A stretch of DNA of 64,000 nt from an uncultured Clostridium sp. (GTDB lineage Bacteria > Bacillota > Clostridia > TANB77 > CAG-508). The position numbers and the translations under genes are program-made. The stretch spans positions 1 through 64,000 of the forward strand of contig USHX01000001.1 of the NCBI GenBank assembly GCA_900554565.1. Reading direction: 5' to 3'. Below the pieces are notes generated by a model. The model was not told where the DNA came from. It did not search any database and worked only from the letters and a program-made list of their open reading frames with translations. This document shows, one piece after another, positions 57,381-64,000 of this stretch (position 1 is the stretch's first letter; each line of letters opens with the position of its first letter).

Positions 57381-58229
57381 TTATTCTCCTTTTTCTTCTT
57401 CTTTTATTTCTTCTATTTCATATTTTTCTATTTGTTTTTCTATTCTTCTTAATGTACTTACACTAACTCCCAATACCTTTGCTTTTTGAGCCTGTGTACC
57501 ATCTACTTTTTCAACCTTTTTTAACATTTCTTTTAGTTTATTGTATTTACTTTCTCTTTTTGAAATTGTATCTACTATAACTTCTTTTTCATTATAACTA
57601 CTTATTATTTCTTCTGCTAGATAACTTTCAAAAGGTTCAAATCTCTTTCTTTTCATCATTCTATTTGAGTGTTCTTTTGCTATTTTGTATAATGGTAAAT
57701 ATGTTTCATCTTTCTTCAATTTTTCTATTTCTCTACTTACTGTTCTAGCTGGAATTCCATACTGTTTAGCAATTTCCGTTTGAGTTAAATCTTTTTGTAT
57801 CATTTCTATTGTTAATGCTTTAAAGTTTATAAATGAATAGTCTGGATGTATTCTTTTTTGATACTCCACAAATTTTTGTTTTAATTCAGGGTCTCCACTT
57901 TTATTTACATATTCTATAATTTTCTCATTTAAAGTTTGTTTGTGCAACTTCATAGAATTAGATACTTGATTTAATGTTAGTTCTCCATTTAGAATATTTT
58001 CTATGTTCTTTCTTAATTCTTCCTCATTAATTATTTTTGTTGCTGAGTTTGCTTTATTAAATGATAGTATTTGTTCAAGCTGTTTCCTTTCTCTACTATT
58101 TTCTGGAAATCTCTTTTTACATTCTTCACTAAAATCGTTTCTATCAAAGCCATATTTTTCTGAAATTTGTCTTACACTTTTTCCATTTAATAATTCTTTA
58201 AATGCTTTCTCAAATATCTTATTTTCCAT
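57381..58229 (-). CDS. Multi-helix-turn-helix protein of unknown function
   Basis: A 282-residue, lysine/glutamate-rich protein with at least four helix-turn-helix-like segments: GKSVRQISEKYGFDRNDFS, GELTLNQVSNSMKLHKQTL, LTQTEIAKQYGIPARTVSRE and GTQAQKAKVLGVSVSTLRRIE. Each has the spacing of homeodomain-like or transposase-type DNA-binding units. There is no catalytic domain. It sits between miaB and mutS, four bases before mutS, so it must be translated from the same mRNA. It may be a DNA-binding regulator or an RNA-binding protein. I do not recognise a family. Confidence 0.6.
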   Translation of the reverse strand: MENKIFEKAFKELLNGKSVRQISEKYGFDRNDFSEECKKRFPENSRERKQLEQILSFNKANSATKIINEEELRKNIENILNGELTLNQVSNSMKLHKQTLNEKIIEYVNKSGDPELKQKFVEYQKRIHPDYSFINFKALTIEMIQKDLTQTEIAKQYGIPARTVSREIEKLKKDETYLPLYKIAKEHSNRMMKRKRFEPFESYLAEEIISSYNEKEVIVDTISKRESKYNKLKEMLKKVEKVDGTQAQKAKVLGVSVSTLRRIEKQIEKYEIEEIKEEEKGE

Positions 58230-58260
58230 AATTATCTATTCCCTTCTTAAGGTCTAATGT

Positions 58261-59679
58261 TTATTTTAACTCACCCTTTAAATACCACATGTGTTGTGAA
58301 ACTATTTTTATATCTACTATTTTATCTTTTAATTCTTTTGGTCCTTCAAATATTACTACTTTGTTACTATCGGTTCTTCCTGAAAGCATTTCTTTGTTGT
58401 TCTTGCTTTCTCCTTCTACTAATACCTTTTGAATTGTTCCTATGTATTTTTGGTTATTTTCTTCAATTTGGCTTTCAACTAATTTTTTTAGTTTGTCAAA
58501 TCTTATGTGTTTTATTTCTTCTGGCACTTGATTTTCCATTTTATCTCCTGGTGTTCCAACTCTTCTTGAATATATAAACATATATACTTGCTCAAATTTT
58601 ACTTTTTCTACAACATCTAATGTATCTTCAAATTCTTCATCAGTCTCGCCAGGAAAGCCTACAATTATGTCTGTAGATAGTGTTAAATTTGGTATTCGTT
58701 TTTTCATCTTTTCTACTAATTCTAAATATTGCTCTTTTGTATATTTTCTATTCATTGTTTTTAAAACTCTACTATTACCAGATTGAAGTGGTAAATGTAC
58801 TAATTTGCATACTTTATCACATTCTGCTATTGCTTGAATTACATCATCTGTAAAATCTTTTGGGTGTGGTGATATAAATCTTATTCTTTCTATTCCTTCT
58901 ATTTTGTTTATTGCTCTTAATAGAGTTGCAAATGAATGTACTCCTTCATGTTCTTCTATTTCTATGCCTTTTCTATTTTCTTCTCTTAAATATGAATTTA
59001 CATTTTGGCCTAATAGTGTAATTTCTTTGTATCCATCTTTTGCTAGATTTCTTACTTCTTCTATTATGTCTTTTGGCATTCTGCTTCTTTCTCTACCACG
59101 TACATATGGAACTATGCAATATGTACAGAAATTGTTACACCCATTCATTATTGTTACAGATGCTTTTATTTTACTGTCTCTTTTTATTGGTAAACCTTCA
59201 TATACTTTTCCATCTATATCTATTATGTCTTCTAGTTTTCTTTTTTCATCTATTACTTTATATAAGTCTTCTGGGAATTTATGTAATGTATGTGTTCCAA
59301 ATAATATATCTACAAATGGATAGCTTTCTTTTATTTTGTCTGTAATGTGTTTTTCTTGCATCATGCAACCACCAATTGCTATTATTATTCCTTTTTGTTC
59401 CTTTAGCTTTTTTAGTTCACCTAGCTTACCAAATAATTTGTCTTCCGCATTTTCTCTTACGCAACATGTGTTGAATAATGCTATTGATGCTTCTTCTTGT
59501 TTTTCTGTTTTTTGATAACCCATTTCTTCTAACATTCCACATAGTTTTTCTGAGTCATTTTCATTTAGTTGGCATCCCATTGTTAGAATTGTGTATTTTA
59601 AGTTTTTTCCTTCATTTATGTTTTTCATTTTTTCTATGTATTGTTTTTGATTTTCTATTTCTATTGCTTGTTTGTTCAT
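58261..59679 (-). CDS. miaB: tRNA-2-methylthio-N6-dimethylallyladenosine synthase
   Basis: A radical-SAM methylthiotransferase that modifies i6A37 of tRNAs reading UNN codons. It is 472 residues. The N-terminal cluster domain has TMGCQLNENDSEKLCG, NTCCVRENAEDK and AIGGCMMQ. The radical-SAM cysteines are in GCNNFCTYCIVPYVRGRERSR. RFISPHPKDFTDDVI, VHLPLQSGNSRVLKTMNRKYT and DIIVGFPGETDEEF follow, then the TRAM domain at the end. No in-frame CGG. Confidence 0.96.
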   Translation of the reverse strand: MNKQAIEIENQKQYIEKMKNINEGKNLKYTILTMGCQLNENDSEKLCGMLEEMGYQKTEKQEEASIALFNTCCVRENAEDKLFGKLGELKKLKEQKGIIIAIGGCMMQEKHITDKIKESYPFVDILFGTHTLHKFPEDLYKVIDEKRKLEDIIDIDGKVYEGLPIKRDSKIKASVTIMNGCNNFCTYCIVPYVRGRERSRMPKDIIEEVRNLAKDGYKEITLLGQNVNSYLREENRKGIEIEEHEGVHSFATLLRAINKIEGIERIRFISPHPKDFTDDVIQAIAECDKVCKLVHLPLQSGNSRVLKTMNRKYTKEQYLELVEKMKKRIPNLTLSTDIIVGFPGETDEEFEDTLDVVEKVKFEQVYMFIYSRRVGTPGDKMENQVPEEIKHIRFDKLKKLVESQIEENNQKYIGTIQKVLVEGESKNNKEMLSGRTDSNKVVIFEGPKELKDKIVDIKIVSQHMWYLKGELK

Positions 59680-59766
59680 TTTTTATTTTCTTCCTTTTTT
59701 CTCTTATTTTCCGCACTTATTTTATAATATTTTCTAAGATTTTTCAACTGTTATAAAAAGAAAAAA

Positions 59767-59792
59767 GATAAAAGATTGCCTTTTATCTCATT
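59767..59792 (-). terminator. Terminator after rpmE
   Basis: Stem GATAAAAG / CTTTTATC with a five-base loop, then a T-run on the minus strand. Confidence 0.7.
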
Positions 59793-59799
59793 TTGTGTC

Positions 59800-60000
59800 T
59801 TATGCAAGACCATATTTTTTCTTGAATTTGTCTGCTCTACCACCAGCTGTTTCTTGTCTTAGGTTTCCTGTCCAGAATGGATGACATTTTGAGCATACAT
59901 CTACTTTTAAATCTTTTTTTGTTGAACCAACTTCTAATACATTTCCACATGCGCATGTGATTGTTGTTTGGTTGTAATTTGGTTGTATATCTTTTTTCAT
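59800..60000 (-). CDS. rpmE: 50S ribosomal protein L31 (zinc form)
   Basis: A 66-residue ribosomal protein. MKKDIQPNYNQTTITCACGN with C-x-C, DVCSKCHPFWTGN with C-x-x-C, and GRADKFKKKYGLA at the end are the zinc-binding L31 form. It stands with its own terminator. AGGTGAAC is its ribosome site. Confidence 0.95.
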   Translation of the reverse strand: MKKDIQPNYNQTTITCACGNVLEVGSTKKDLKVDVCSKCHPFWTGNLRQETAGGRADKFKKKYGLA

Positions 60001-60083
60001 TATTCAGTTCACCTCTTTCTCATTTAATAACATGACTGTTTTTAATAATAACATATTATTTTTATTTTTTCAAGTGTTTTGGT

Positions 60084-60248
60084 TTATTTTTTTCCCTTAT
60101 TTTCTTCTTGTTGTTGTTGCATATATTCTGCTGAATATATCATTTCTTTGTTTAGTGATATTTTATTTACTAATTTACTCATTATATTAAATACACATGC
60201 TATTATTAATATTAGCATTCCAATTTTTTTCCAGTATTTTGAAAGCAT
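60084..60248 (-). CDS. Small single-pass membrane protein
   Basis: A 54-residue ORF: MLSKYWKKIGMLILIIACVF, then NIMSKLVNKISLNK, and an acidic Gln/Glu/Lys-rich tail (YMQQQQEENKGKK). It has one membrane segment near residues 9-24 and a cytoplasmic tail. AGAAGGAGAAA lies six bases before the ATG. Unknown family. It lies between rpmE and the divergent VanW gene. Confidence 0.6.
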   Translation of the reverse strand: MLSKYWKKIGMLILIIACVFNIMSKLVNKISLNKEMIYSAEYMQQQQEENKGKK

Positions 60249-60367
60249 AATTGTTTCTCCTTCTTTTTAAATACATCTCTATTATACTTTGGTTTTTATT
60301 ATTTGTCAATTATTTAAAATTTAGTATTTTACATTTAATTTTGGTTATACTAATTTTGGTGATATAA

Positions 60368-61102
60368 ATGAAAAATAAATTATGGATATTCATTATACTA
60401 GCAGCAATAATTCTAATTGGAATTGGAACATACTTTTACTTTAGCAACAATAATAATCCAAACAGCAATTATGAAGCTTCTAAAACAAGTACAAGTAAAA
60501 ACAACGAAAATCCTACCAACTCAGAACAGTCCGATGATTCCCAAAATAACGTAACAGATTCAGATTTTCAAAATGAAGGACCAAAAACTGAGGAATCAAA
60601 AGATTCCCAACAAGAAGCTCAAAAACAACCGCAATATAAAGAAGAACAAATTGCTACATTTAGTACAAAAATCTACTCATCTGATAAATCTAGACAAAAT
60701 AACATAAAAATAACCTGTAATACATTAAACAATACAACTGTTAAAAATGGTGCTACATTTTCTTTTTGTTCAACTATAGGTATGGCTACAACTTCTAAAG
60801 GATATCAAAAAGCTGACATATATGACAATAAGGGCAACAAGAAAAAAGGTCTTGGTGGTGGTAATTGTCAAGTTAGCACTACATTATATAATGCTGTTCT
60901 TAATGTTCAAAGCTTAGCCGTGACTGAAAGGCATGAACATAGCAATAATGTGCCTTATGTAAAAAAAGGTAAAGATGCCGCTGTTGCATATGGCAGTTAT
61001 GATTTCAAATTTAAAAATAATACTGGAAATGATATAAAAATAAAATCTTCAACAGATGGAAAAAGTGTTACTACAACTATTTTTAGTGTAAAAGAAGTTT
61101 AG
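60368..61102 (+). CDS. VanW-family secreted protein
   Basis: A 244-residue protein. A signal anchor (about residues 5-25) is followed by a low-complexity Ser/Asn/Gln/Glu linker (about 28-95). The VanW domain then reads KITCNTLNNTTVKNGATFSFCST, GYQKADIYDNKGNKKKGLGGGNCQVSTTLYNAVL, and ERHEHSNNVPYVKKGKDAAVAYGSYDFKFKN. The G-GG-x-CQVST block is the family signature. VanW proteins are wall-associated and of unknown activity; this one is not part of a vancomycin cluster. The dacA gene follows on the same strand. Confidence 0.9.
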   Translation: MKNKLWIFIILAAIILIGIGTYFYFSNNNNPNSNYEASKTSTSKNNENPTNSEQSDDSQNNVTDSDFQNEGPKTEESKDSQQEAQKQPQYKEEQIATFSTKIYSSDKSRQNNIKITCNTLNNTTVKNGATFSFCSTIGMATTSKGYQKADIYDNKGNKKKGLGGGNCQVSTTLYNAVLNVQSLAVTERHEHSNNVPYVKKGKDAAVAYGSYDFKFKNNTGNDIKIKSSTDGKSVTTTIFSVKEV

Positions 61103-61166
61103 TATTTCCCTATCATATTTACTAATTTATTAGAATATATTTTAGTAAATATTGGAGGGATTTTTT

Positions 61167-62419
61167 ATGCATATTAATAAATTTTTATTTAGTTTAGTTA
61201 TTAGTTTTATCCTATTAAATACTGTTTTGCTTAGTTGTTTCGCAGAGGAAACCTCTTATGTATGGTCTCCAGAAGTTGTTGGAACCACTAGTGATATAAC
61301 TGCAGACACAGAAGAGACAAATTCTGAGGTTTCTTCTGATAATCCACTTTCTTTAGAATCTGGCTCTGCAATACTAATAGAGCAATCAACTGGTCAAATT
61401 CTATATGCACATAATATTCATGAACAATTGCGCCCTGCCTCTGTTACAAAAGTTATGAGTATTTTACTTATTATGGAAGCTGTTGATAGTGGCAAAATTT
61501 CATTAACAGATACTGTGCCTTGTAGTGAAAACGCTGCTTCGATGGGTGGCTCTCAAATTTGGCTTGACCCAAGAGAAACTTTAACAGTTGATGAAATGTT
61601 AAAAGCAATTTGCGTAAATTCTGCAAATGACTGCGTAGTAGCAATGTCAGAGTTTATAGCTGGGTCTGAAGAAGCTTTTGTTCAAATGATGAATGACAAA
61701 GCAAAGGAACTTGGTATGAATGATACCTGTTTTAAAAATTGTCACGGTTTAGATGAAGATGGTCATGTTACTTCTAGCTATGATATTTCATTAATGTCCA
61801 GAGAACTTTTGACTAAGCACCCTACTATAACAAAATATACCACAATTTGGATGGATAGTTTACGTGATGGAAAATCTCAACTTTCTAATACAAATAAACT
61901 AATAAAAAATTACAAGGGTGCAACTGGACTAAAAACCGGTTCTACTTCATTAGCATTATATAACTTGTCTGCAAGTGCAACCAGAAATAATTTATCTCTA
62001 ATTGCTGTAATAATGAAAGCACCAACTACAAAAATAAGGTTTGCAGAAGCTCAAAAACTTTTAGATTATGGCTTTAATAATTTTTCGTTTAAACAATTTG
62101 GAGAAAAAGGAGATTTGATTAGAAAAATTAATGTAGATAAAGGTGTACAAAATACTGTTGATTGCATTTTAGCAGATACTGCTGGAACATTAATTGAAAA
62201 AGGAAAAGACAATAATATAGAACAAAATATTATTTTGGATGACACTATTTTAGCACCTATATCAAAAGGTCAAAAATTGCGGAGAAATAAGCTTTTCTTT
62301 GGAGCGGTAAGCAATTATCTAGCGTAGATATTATTGCACAAGATGATGTTCAAAAAATAAATATTTTTACAATGTCTAAAAAAATATATCGTTTATGGAT
62401 TGATTTGTTGAGAAGTTAA
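61167..62419 (+). CDS. dacA: D-alanyl-D-alanine carboxypeptidase (two CGG +1 shifts)
   Basis: A secreted serine carboxypeptidase that trims the terminal D-Ala of peptidoglycan stems. Signal peptide near residues 1-27. The active site SXXK is in RPASVTKVMSILL, with SAN (CVNSANDCVVAM) and KTG (GLKTGSTSLALYN). Frame 0 ends 16 codons after the first shift site. Skipping C at 62280 gives QKL-GEISFSLE, and skipping C at 62305 gives GKQLSSVDIIAQDDVQKI and the final membrane-binding helix, stop at 62417-62419, 416 residues in all. This is the normal C-terminal beta domain of the DacA/DacF type. GGAGGG lies six bases before the ATG at 61167. Confidence 0.92.
62280..62307 (+). other. Two CGG +1 recoding sites in dacA
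   Basis: AAA TTG CGG A at 62280 and TTG GAG CGG T at 62305, the second in frame only after the first. Both shifts are needed to reach the C-terminal helix; a TAA lies immediately after the second CGG in frame 0. Confidence 0.85.
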
Positions 62420-62452
62420 AGCTCTTCTACCATTAAAAAATTTTGATTAGAA

Positions 62453-62490
62453 AAAGCAACATTGAACTTTAAAATTCAATGCTGCTTTAG
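62453..62490 (+). terminator. Terminator of dacA
   Basis: Perfect-but-one stem AAAGCAACATTGAA / TTCAATGCTGCTTT, T-rich tail, 34 bases past the recoded stop. Its position agrees with the recoded gene end. Confidence 0.75.
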
Positions 62491-62707
62491 TCTATGCTTT
62501 TATCATCCCCATCATCTTCTTCTCTGGATTTATTATAAACTCTACCAAATTCTTTAATTCTTGGTTTTGTGTTTTGTTCGCACTTAACTTTATATACTAA
62601 GTTTTTATGTGTTCCTATTTTTGCAGCTTATTTTGTTGCATTAATTTTTTGAACTCATCCAAAATTAAATTTGTAAGAAAACAATAAAGATTGTAATAAT
62701 ATATAAA

Positions 62708-62785
62708 AAATAGTGCTAAAATTTTAATTTATAATCCCCAATATCAGGTTTCTATAAATTTAAAATTCAGCACTATTTTTACTTT
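62708..62785 (-). terminator. Terminator of spoIIQ
   Basis: Long AT-rich stem ending in AATAGTGCT / AGCACTATT, about 15 bases after the spoIIQ stop, with a T-run on the minus strand. Confidence 0.65.
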
Positions 62786-62800
62786 TAATAAAAACATTTA

Positions 62801-63634
62801 TTATTTTATATATAAATTAGGATCTACTTGTATCGAATCTTTTTGAATTTCAAAATGTAAATGTGGTTCATCTGCAATTTCGAAAACTGCTGTATTTCCT
62901 ACAGTTCCTATAGATTGTCCTTTTTCTACTTTTTCATTTTCAACAACAAACTCAGATGTTAACAAATTTGCATATATACTTTCATAACCATTTCCATGGT
63001 CAATTACTATTGTCAAACCATATCTTGGATCATTTTTTATTGATTTGATAGTTCCAGCTTCAGCAGCCTTTACCACTGTTGTTTTATCTGCTTTTATATC
63101 AATACCTAAATGAGTTGTCCATTCTTTTAAAGTTTCAGAATATACTAAATTGTCTTTTGCATATTCTTTTGAAATTTCACCATCCACAGGTTTTATAAAT
63201 GAAAGTTCTTTATTTTCTTGTTTTTGGCTTTCTGTTTTTGAAGTTGTTGCTTTTGCATCATGATTTACAGTTTCCTTCTTGGTATTTGTAGCTGTGTTTT
63301 TAGATGTATTTGTTGTGTTAGTTGTATTTTGCGTATTTGACTTTGTGTTTGCAGTATTTTGTGTATTAGTTTCATTTTTAGATTCTTTCACTGTTTTTCC
63401 CATATCTGTACTTGCACTTTCTGTATCTTCTGAAATATCACTATTTCCTACAATTGCATTCATCTGTTCTAAACTCATAGTTCCTTCTTTTACATCATCA
63501 CTTAAATTTTTACTATAAATTAATAACCCTACCAATATTGCTGTTAATATTCCAACTCCAACAATTGAATACATTATAATTTTATCACTTACACTTTTCC
63601 CATTATTTCTAACTTCTCTTGATTCTCTTCTCAT
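62801..63634 (-). CDS. spoIIQ: Stage II sporulation protein Q (LytM/M23 peptidase domain)
   Basis: A 277-residue membrane protein that joins the forespore-mother cell channel with SpoIIIAH during engulfment. One membrane segment (about 18-42), an Asn/Thr/Lys-rich linker to about 150, then the LytM domain. THLGIDIKADKTTVV holds the first H-x-x-x-D pair and the ending ADEPHLHFEIQKDSIQVDPNLYI the H-x-H, so the zinc site is intact, as in clostridial SpoIIQ and unlike Bacillus. It lies upstream of a converging set, just downstream of spoIID in the same direction, the order usual in spore formers. Confidence 0.9.
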   Translation of the reverse strand: MRRESREVRNNGKSVSDKIIMYSIVGVGILTAILVGLLIYSKNLSDDVKEGTMSLEQMNAIVGNSDISEDTESASTDMGKTVKESKNETNTQNTANTKSNTQNTTNTTNTSKNTATNTKKETVNHDAKATTSKTESQKQENKELSFIKPVDGEISKEYAKDNLVYSETLKEWTTHLGIDIKADKTTVVKAAEAGTIKSIKNDPRYGLTIVIDHGNGYESIYANLLTSEFVVENEKVEKGQSIGTVGNTAVFEIADEPHLHFEIQKDSIQVDPNLYIK

Positions 63635-63714
63635 ATAATCCTCCTTAAAAATACTTTGTTAATACCAGTATTTCCTATTTCTTGAGGATTATACATTTTT
63701 TACGAATTTTTAAA

Positions 63715-64000
63715 TTACATATTGGCTATCTCTACTCCTGAATAAAAATGCTTTATTATTTCTTCATAATTTTTTCCTTGTTTTGCCATTGTATCTGCTC
63801 CAGTTTGACTCATTCCAACACCATGACCATACCCTTTTACCGTAAATTTTATGTTTCCGTCCTGTTTTTGAATTTCAAAATTAGTTGACTTTAAACCAAG
63901 TAAAGTTCTTGTTTCAACTCCTGATAATTCATGATTTCCAAATTTGATTGTTTTTACTCTTCCACTGTTTGTATGTTCTAATATTTTTATATCGCCTTCA
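63715..64000 (-). CDS. spoIID: Stage II sporulation protein D, C-terminal part (runs off the window)
   Basis: The last 95 codons of a lytic transglycosylase-like protein that remodels peptidoglycan during engulfment. The sequence reads HELSGVETRTLLGLKSTNFEI and ends in GYGHGVGMSQTGADTMAKQGKNYEEIIKHFYSGVEI, the SpoIID signature. The upstream part lies beyond the edge. It is immediately upstream of spoIIQ, with which it works. Confidence 0.92.
   Translation of the reverse strand, partial: EGDIKILEHTNSGRVKTIKFGNHELSGVETRTLLGLKSTNFEIQKQDGNIKFTVKGYGHGVGMSQTGADTMAKQGKNYEEIIKHFYSGVEIANM

Larger units (their letters stand above)
62420..62800. other. Intergenic region with possible gene remnant
   Basis: 381 bases. 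On the minus strand from about 62640 to 62494 a frame with no start codon reads KIGTHKNLVYKV then KPRIKEFGRVYNKSREEDD, ending in an acidic tail. It could be the fragment of a decayed gene. Two terminators flank it (62453-62488 and 62708-62785). Confidence 0.35.

Noticed and set aside
57640..57660. T-arm-like string GGTTCAAATC suggesting a tRNA
   Set aside because: It lies inside the HTH gene with no acceptor stem or cloverleaf around it.
247..62419. Sequencing or assembly error as the cause of the CGG insertions
   Set aside because: All 14 insertions place CGG exactly in frame 0 and none was seen in the other phases or in other motifs. Random error would not respect the reading frame. It cannot be wholly excluded without reads.
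247..62419. CGG reassigned to another single amino acid (as known for Gln or Trp in some lineages)
   Set aside because: A simple reassignment would keep the frame; here the frame must move by one base at 14 sites.
247..62419. TGA reassigned to tryptophan genome-wide
   Set aside because: Tryptophan is TGG everywhere else, and only one TGA lies within a gene. A full reassignment in such an AT-rich genome should give many in-frame TGA.

Overview
The window reads as chromosome of a low-GC, anaerobic, spore-forming member of the Clostridia (Bacillota), probably an uncultured gut lineage. The evidence is the strong A+T bias, the spore genes (cotJA-cotJB-cotJC, a YtvI-type permease, spoIIQ, the 3' end of spoIID, a GH18 germination-type hydrolase), the DXP isoprenoid gene dxs, and the close AT-rich packing. 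About 60 protein genes are supported. I saw no tRNA, rRNA, CRISPR array or insertion sequence.

The main observation is a recoding pattern. Eleven genes hold a total of 14 in-frame CGG codons at which the conserved protein continues only if the ribosome skips the C and reads the following GGN as glycine, a +1 frameshift. They are secA (two sites), a RelA/SpoT-like gene, a YtvI-type permease, a coat-like Pro/Gly-rich protein (two), a leucine-rich-repeat pseudopilin, an ABC ATPase (in its Walker A), rqcH, addA (in its Walker A), yihY, asnB and dacA (two). All 14 sites have the same phase, with CGG in frame 0. The many out-of-frame CGG trinucleotides, such as GGC GGA and TTC GGT, do nothing. Only four other in-frame CGG codons were found, two in a HAD-like gene and two in a GGDEF gene. 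There CGG is read as an ordinary sense codon, and the next base is always G or C. At the shift sites the next base is A or T in 12 of 14. CGG therefore appears to act as a +1 frameshift or four-base glycine signal in this organism, in essential genes too. The common phase argues against sequencing error.

Layout. 0.2-6.3 kb: secA, a DUF1980 protein, the RelA/SpoT-like gene and the YtvI-type permease. 6.3-10.5 kb: a CBS protein, a frameshifted double nucleotidyltransferase, a phospholipase-C-like protein, the coat-like protein and murD. 10.6-14.3 kb: two surface pseudopilins, one with leucine-rich repeats and one with an FGE-like domain and an in-frame TGA, plus a small Asn-rich gene. 14.5-25.7 kb: a DUF5684 membrane protein, cysE, uvrB, dxs, the HAD-like gene, an ABC exporter, two secreted or anchored small proteins, smpB and fba. 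25.7-34 kb: a DUF1540 protein, a peroxiredoxin, a repeat protein of unknown function, a wall glucosaminidase, a DnaB-like ATPase and rqcH. 34-45.5 kb: addA, the GH18 protein, a cadA-like P-type ATPase with its ArsR regulator, sua5 and a GGDEF cyclase. 45.7-53 kb: yihY, a mini-cupin, cotJABC, a DUF308 protein, a TetR regulator, rpmF and asnB. 53-64 kb: metG, mutS, an HTH protein, miaB, rpmE, a VanW protein, dacA, spoIIQ and spoIID.

The gene set combines housekeeping (protein export, translation, repair, wall synthesis) with sporulation. Ribosome rescue genes smpB and rqcH both lie here, and rqcH itself needs a CGG shift. Stops are almost all TAA or TAG. The one TGA ending a gene (metG) is followed at once by TAA, and one other TGA interrupts a pseudopilin gene where tryptophan is expected.
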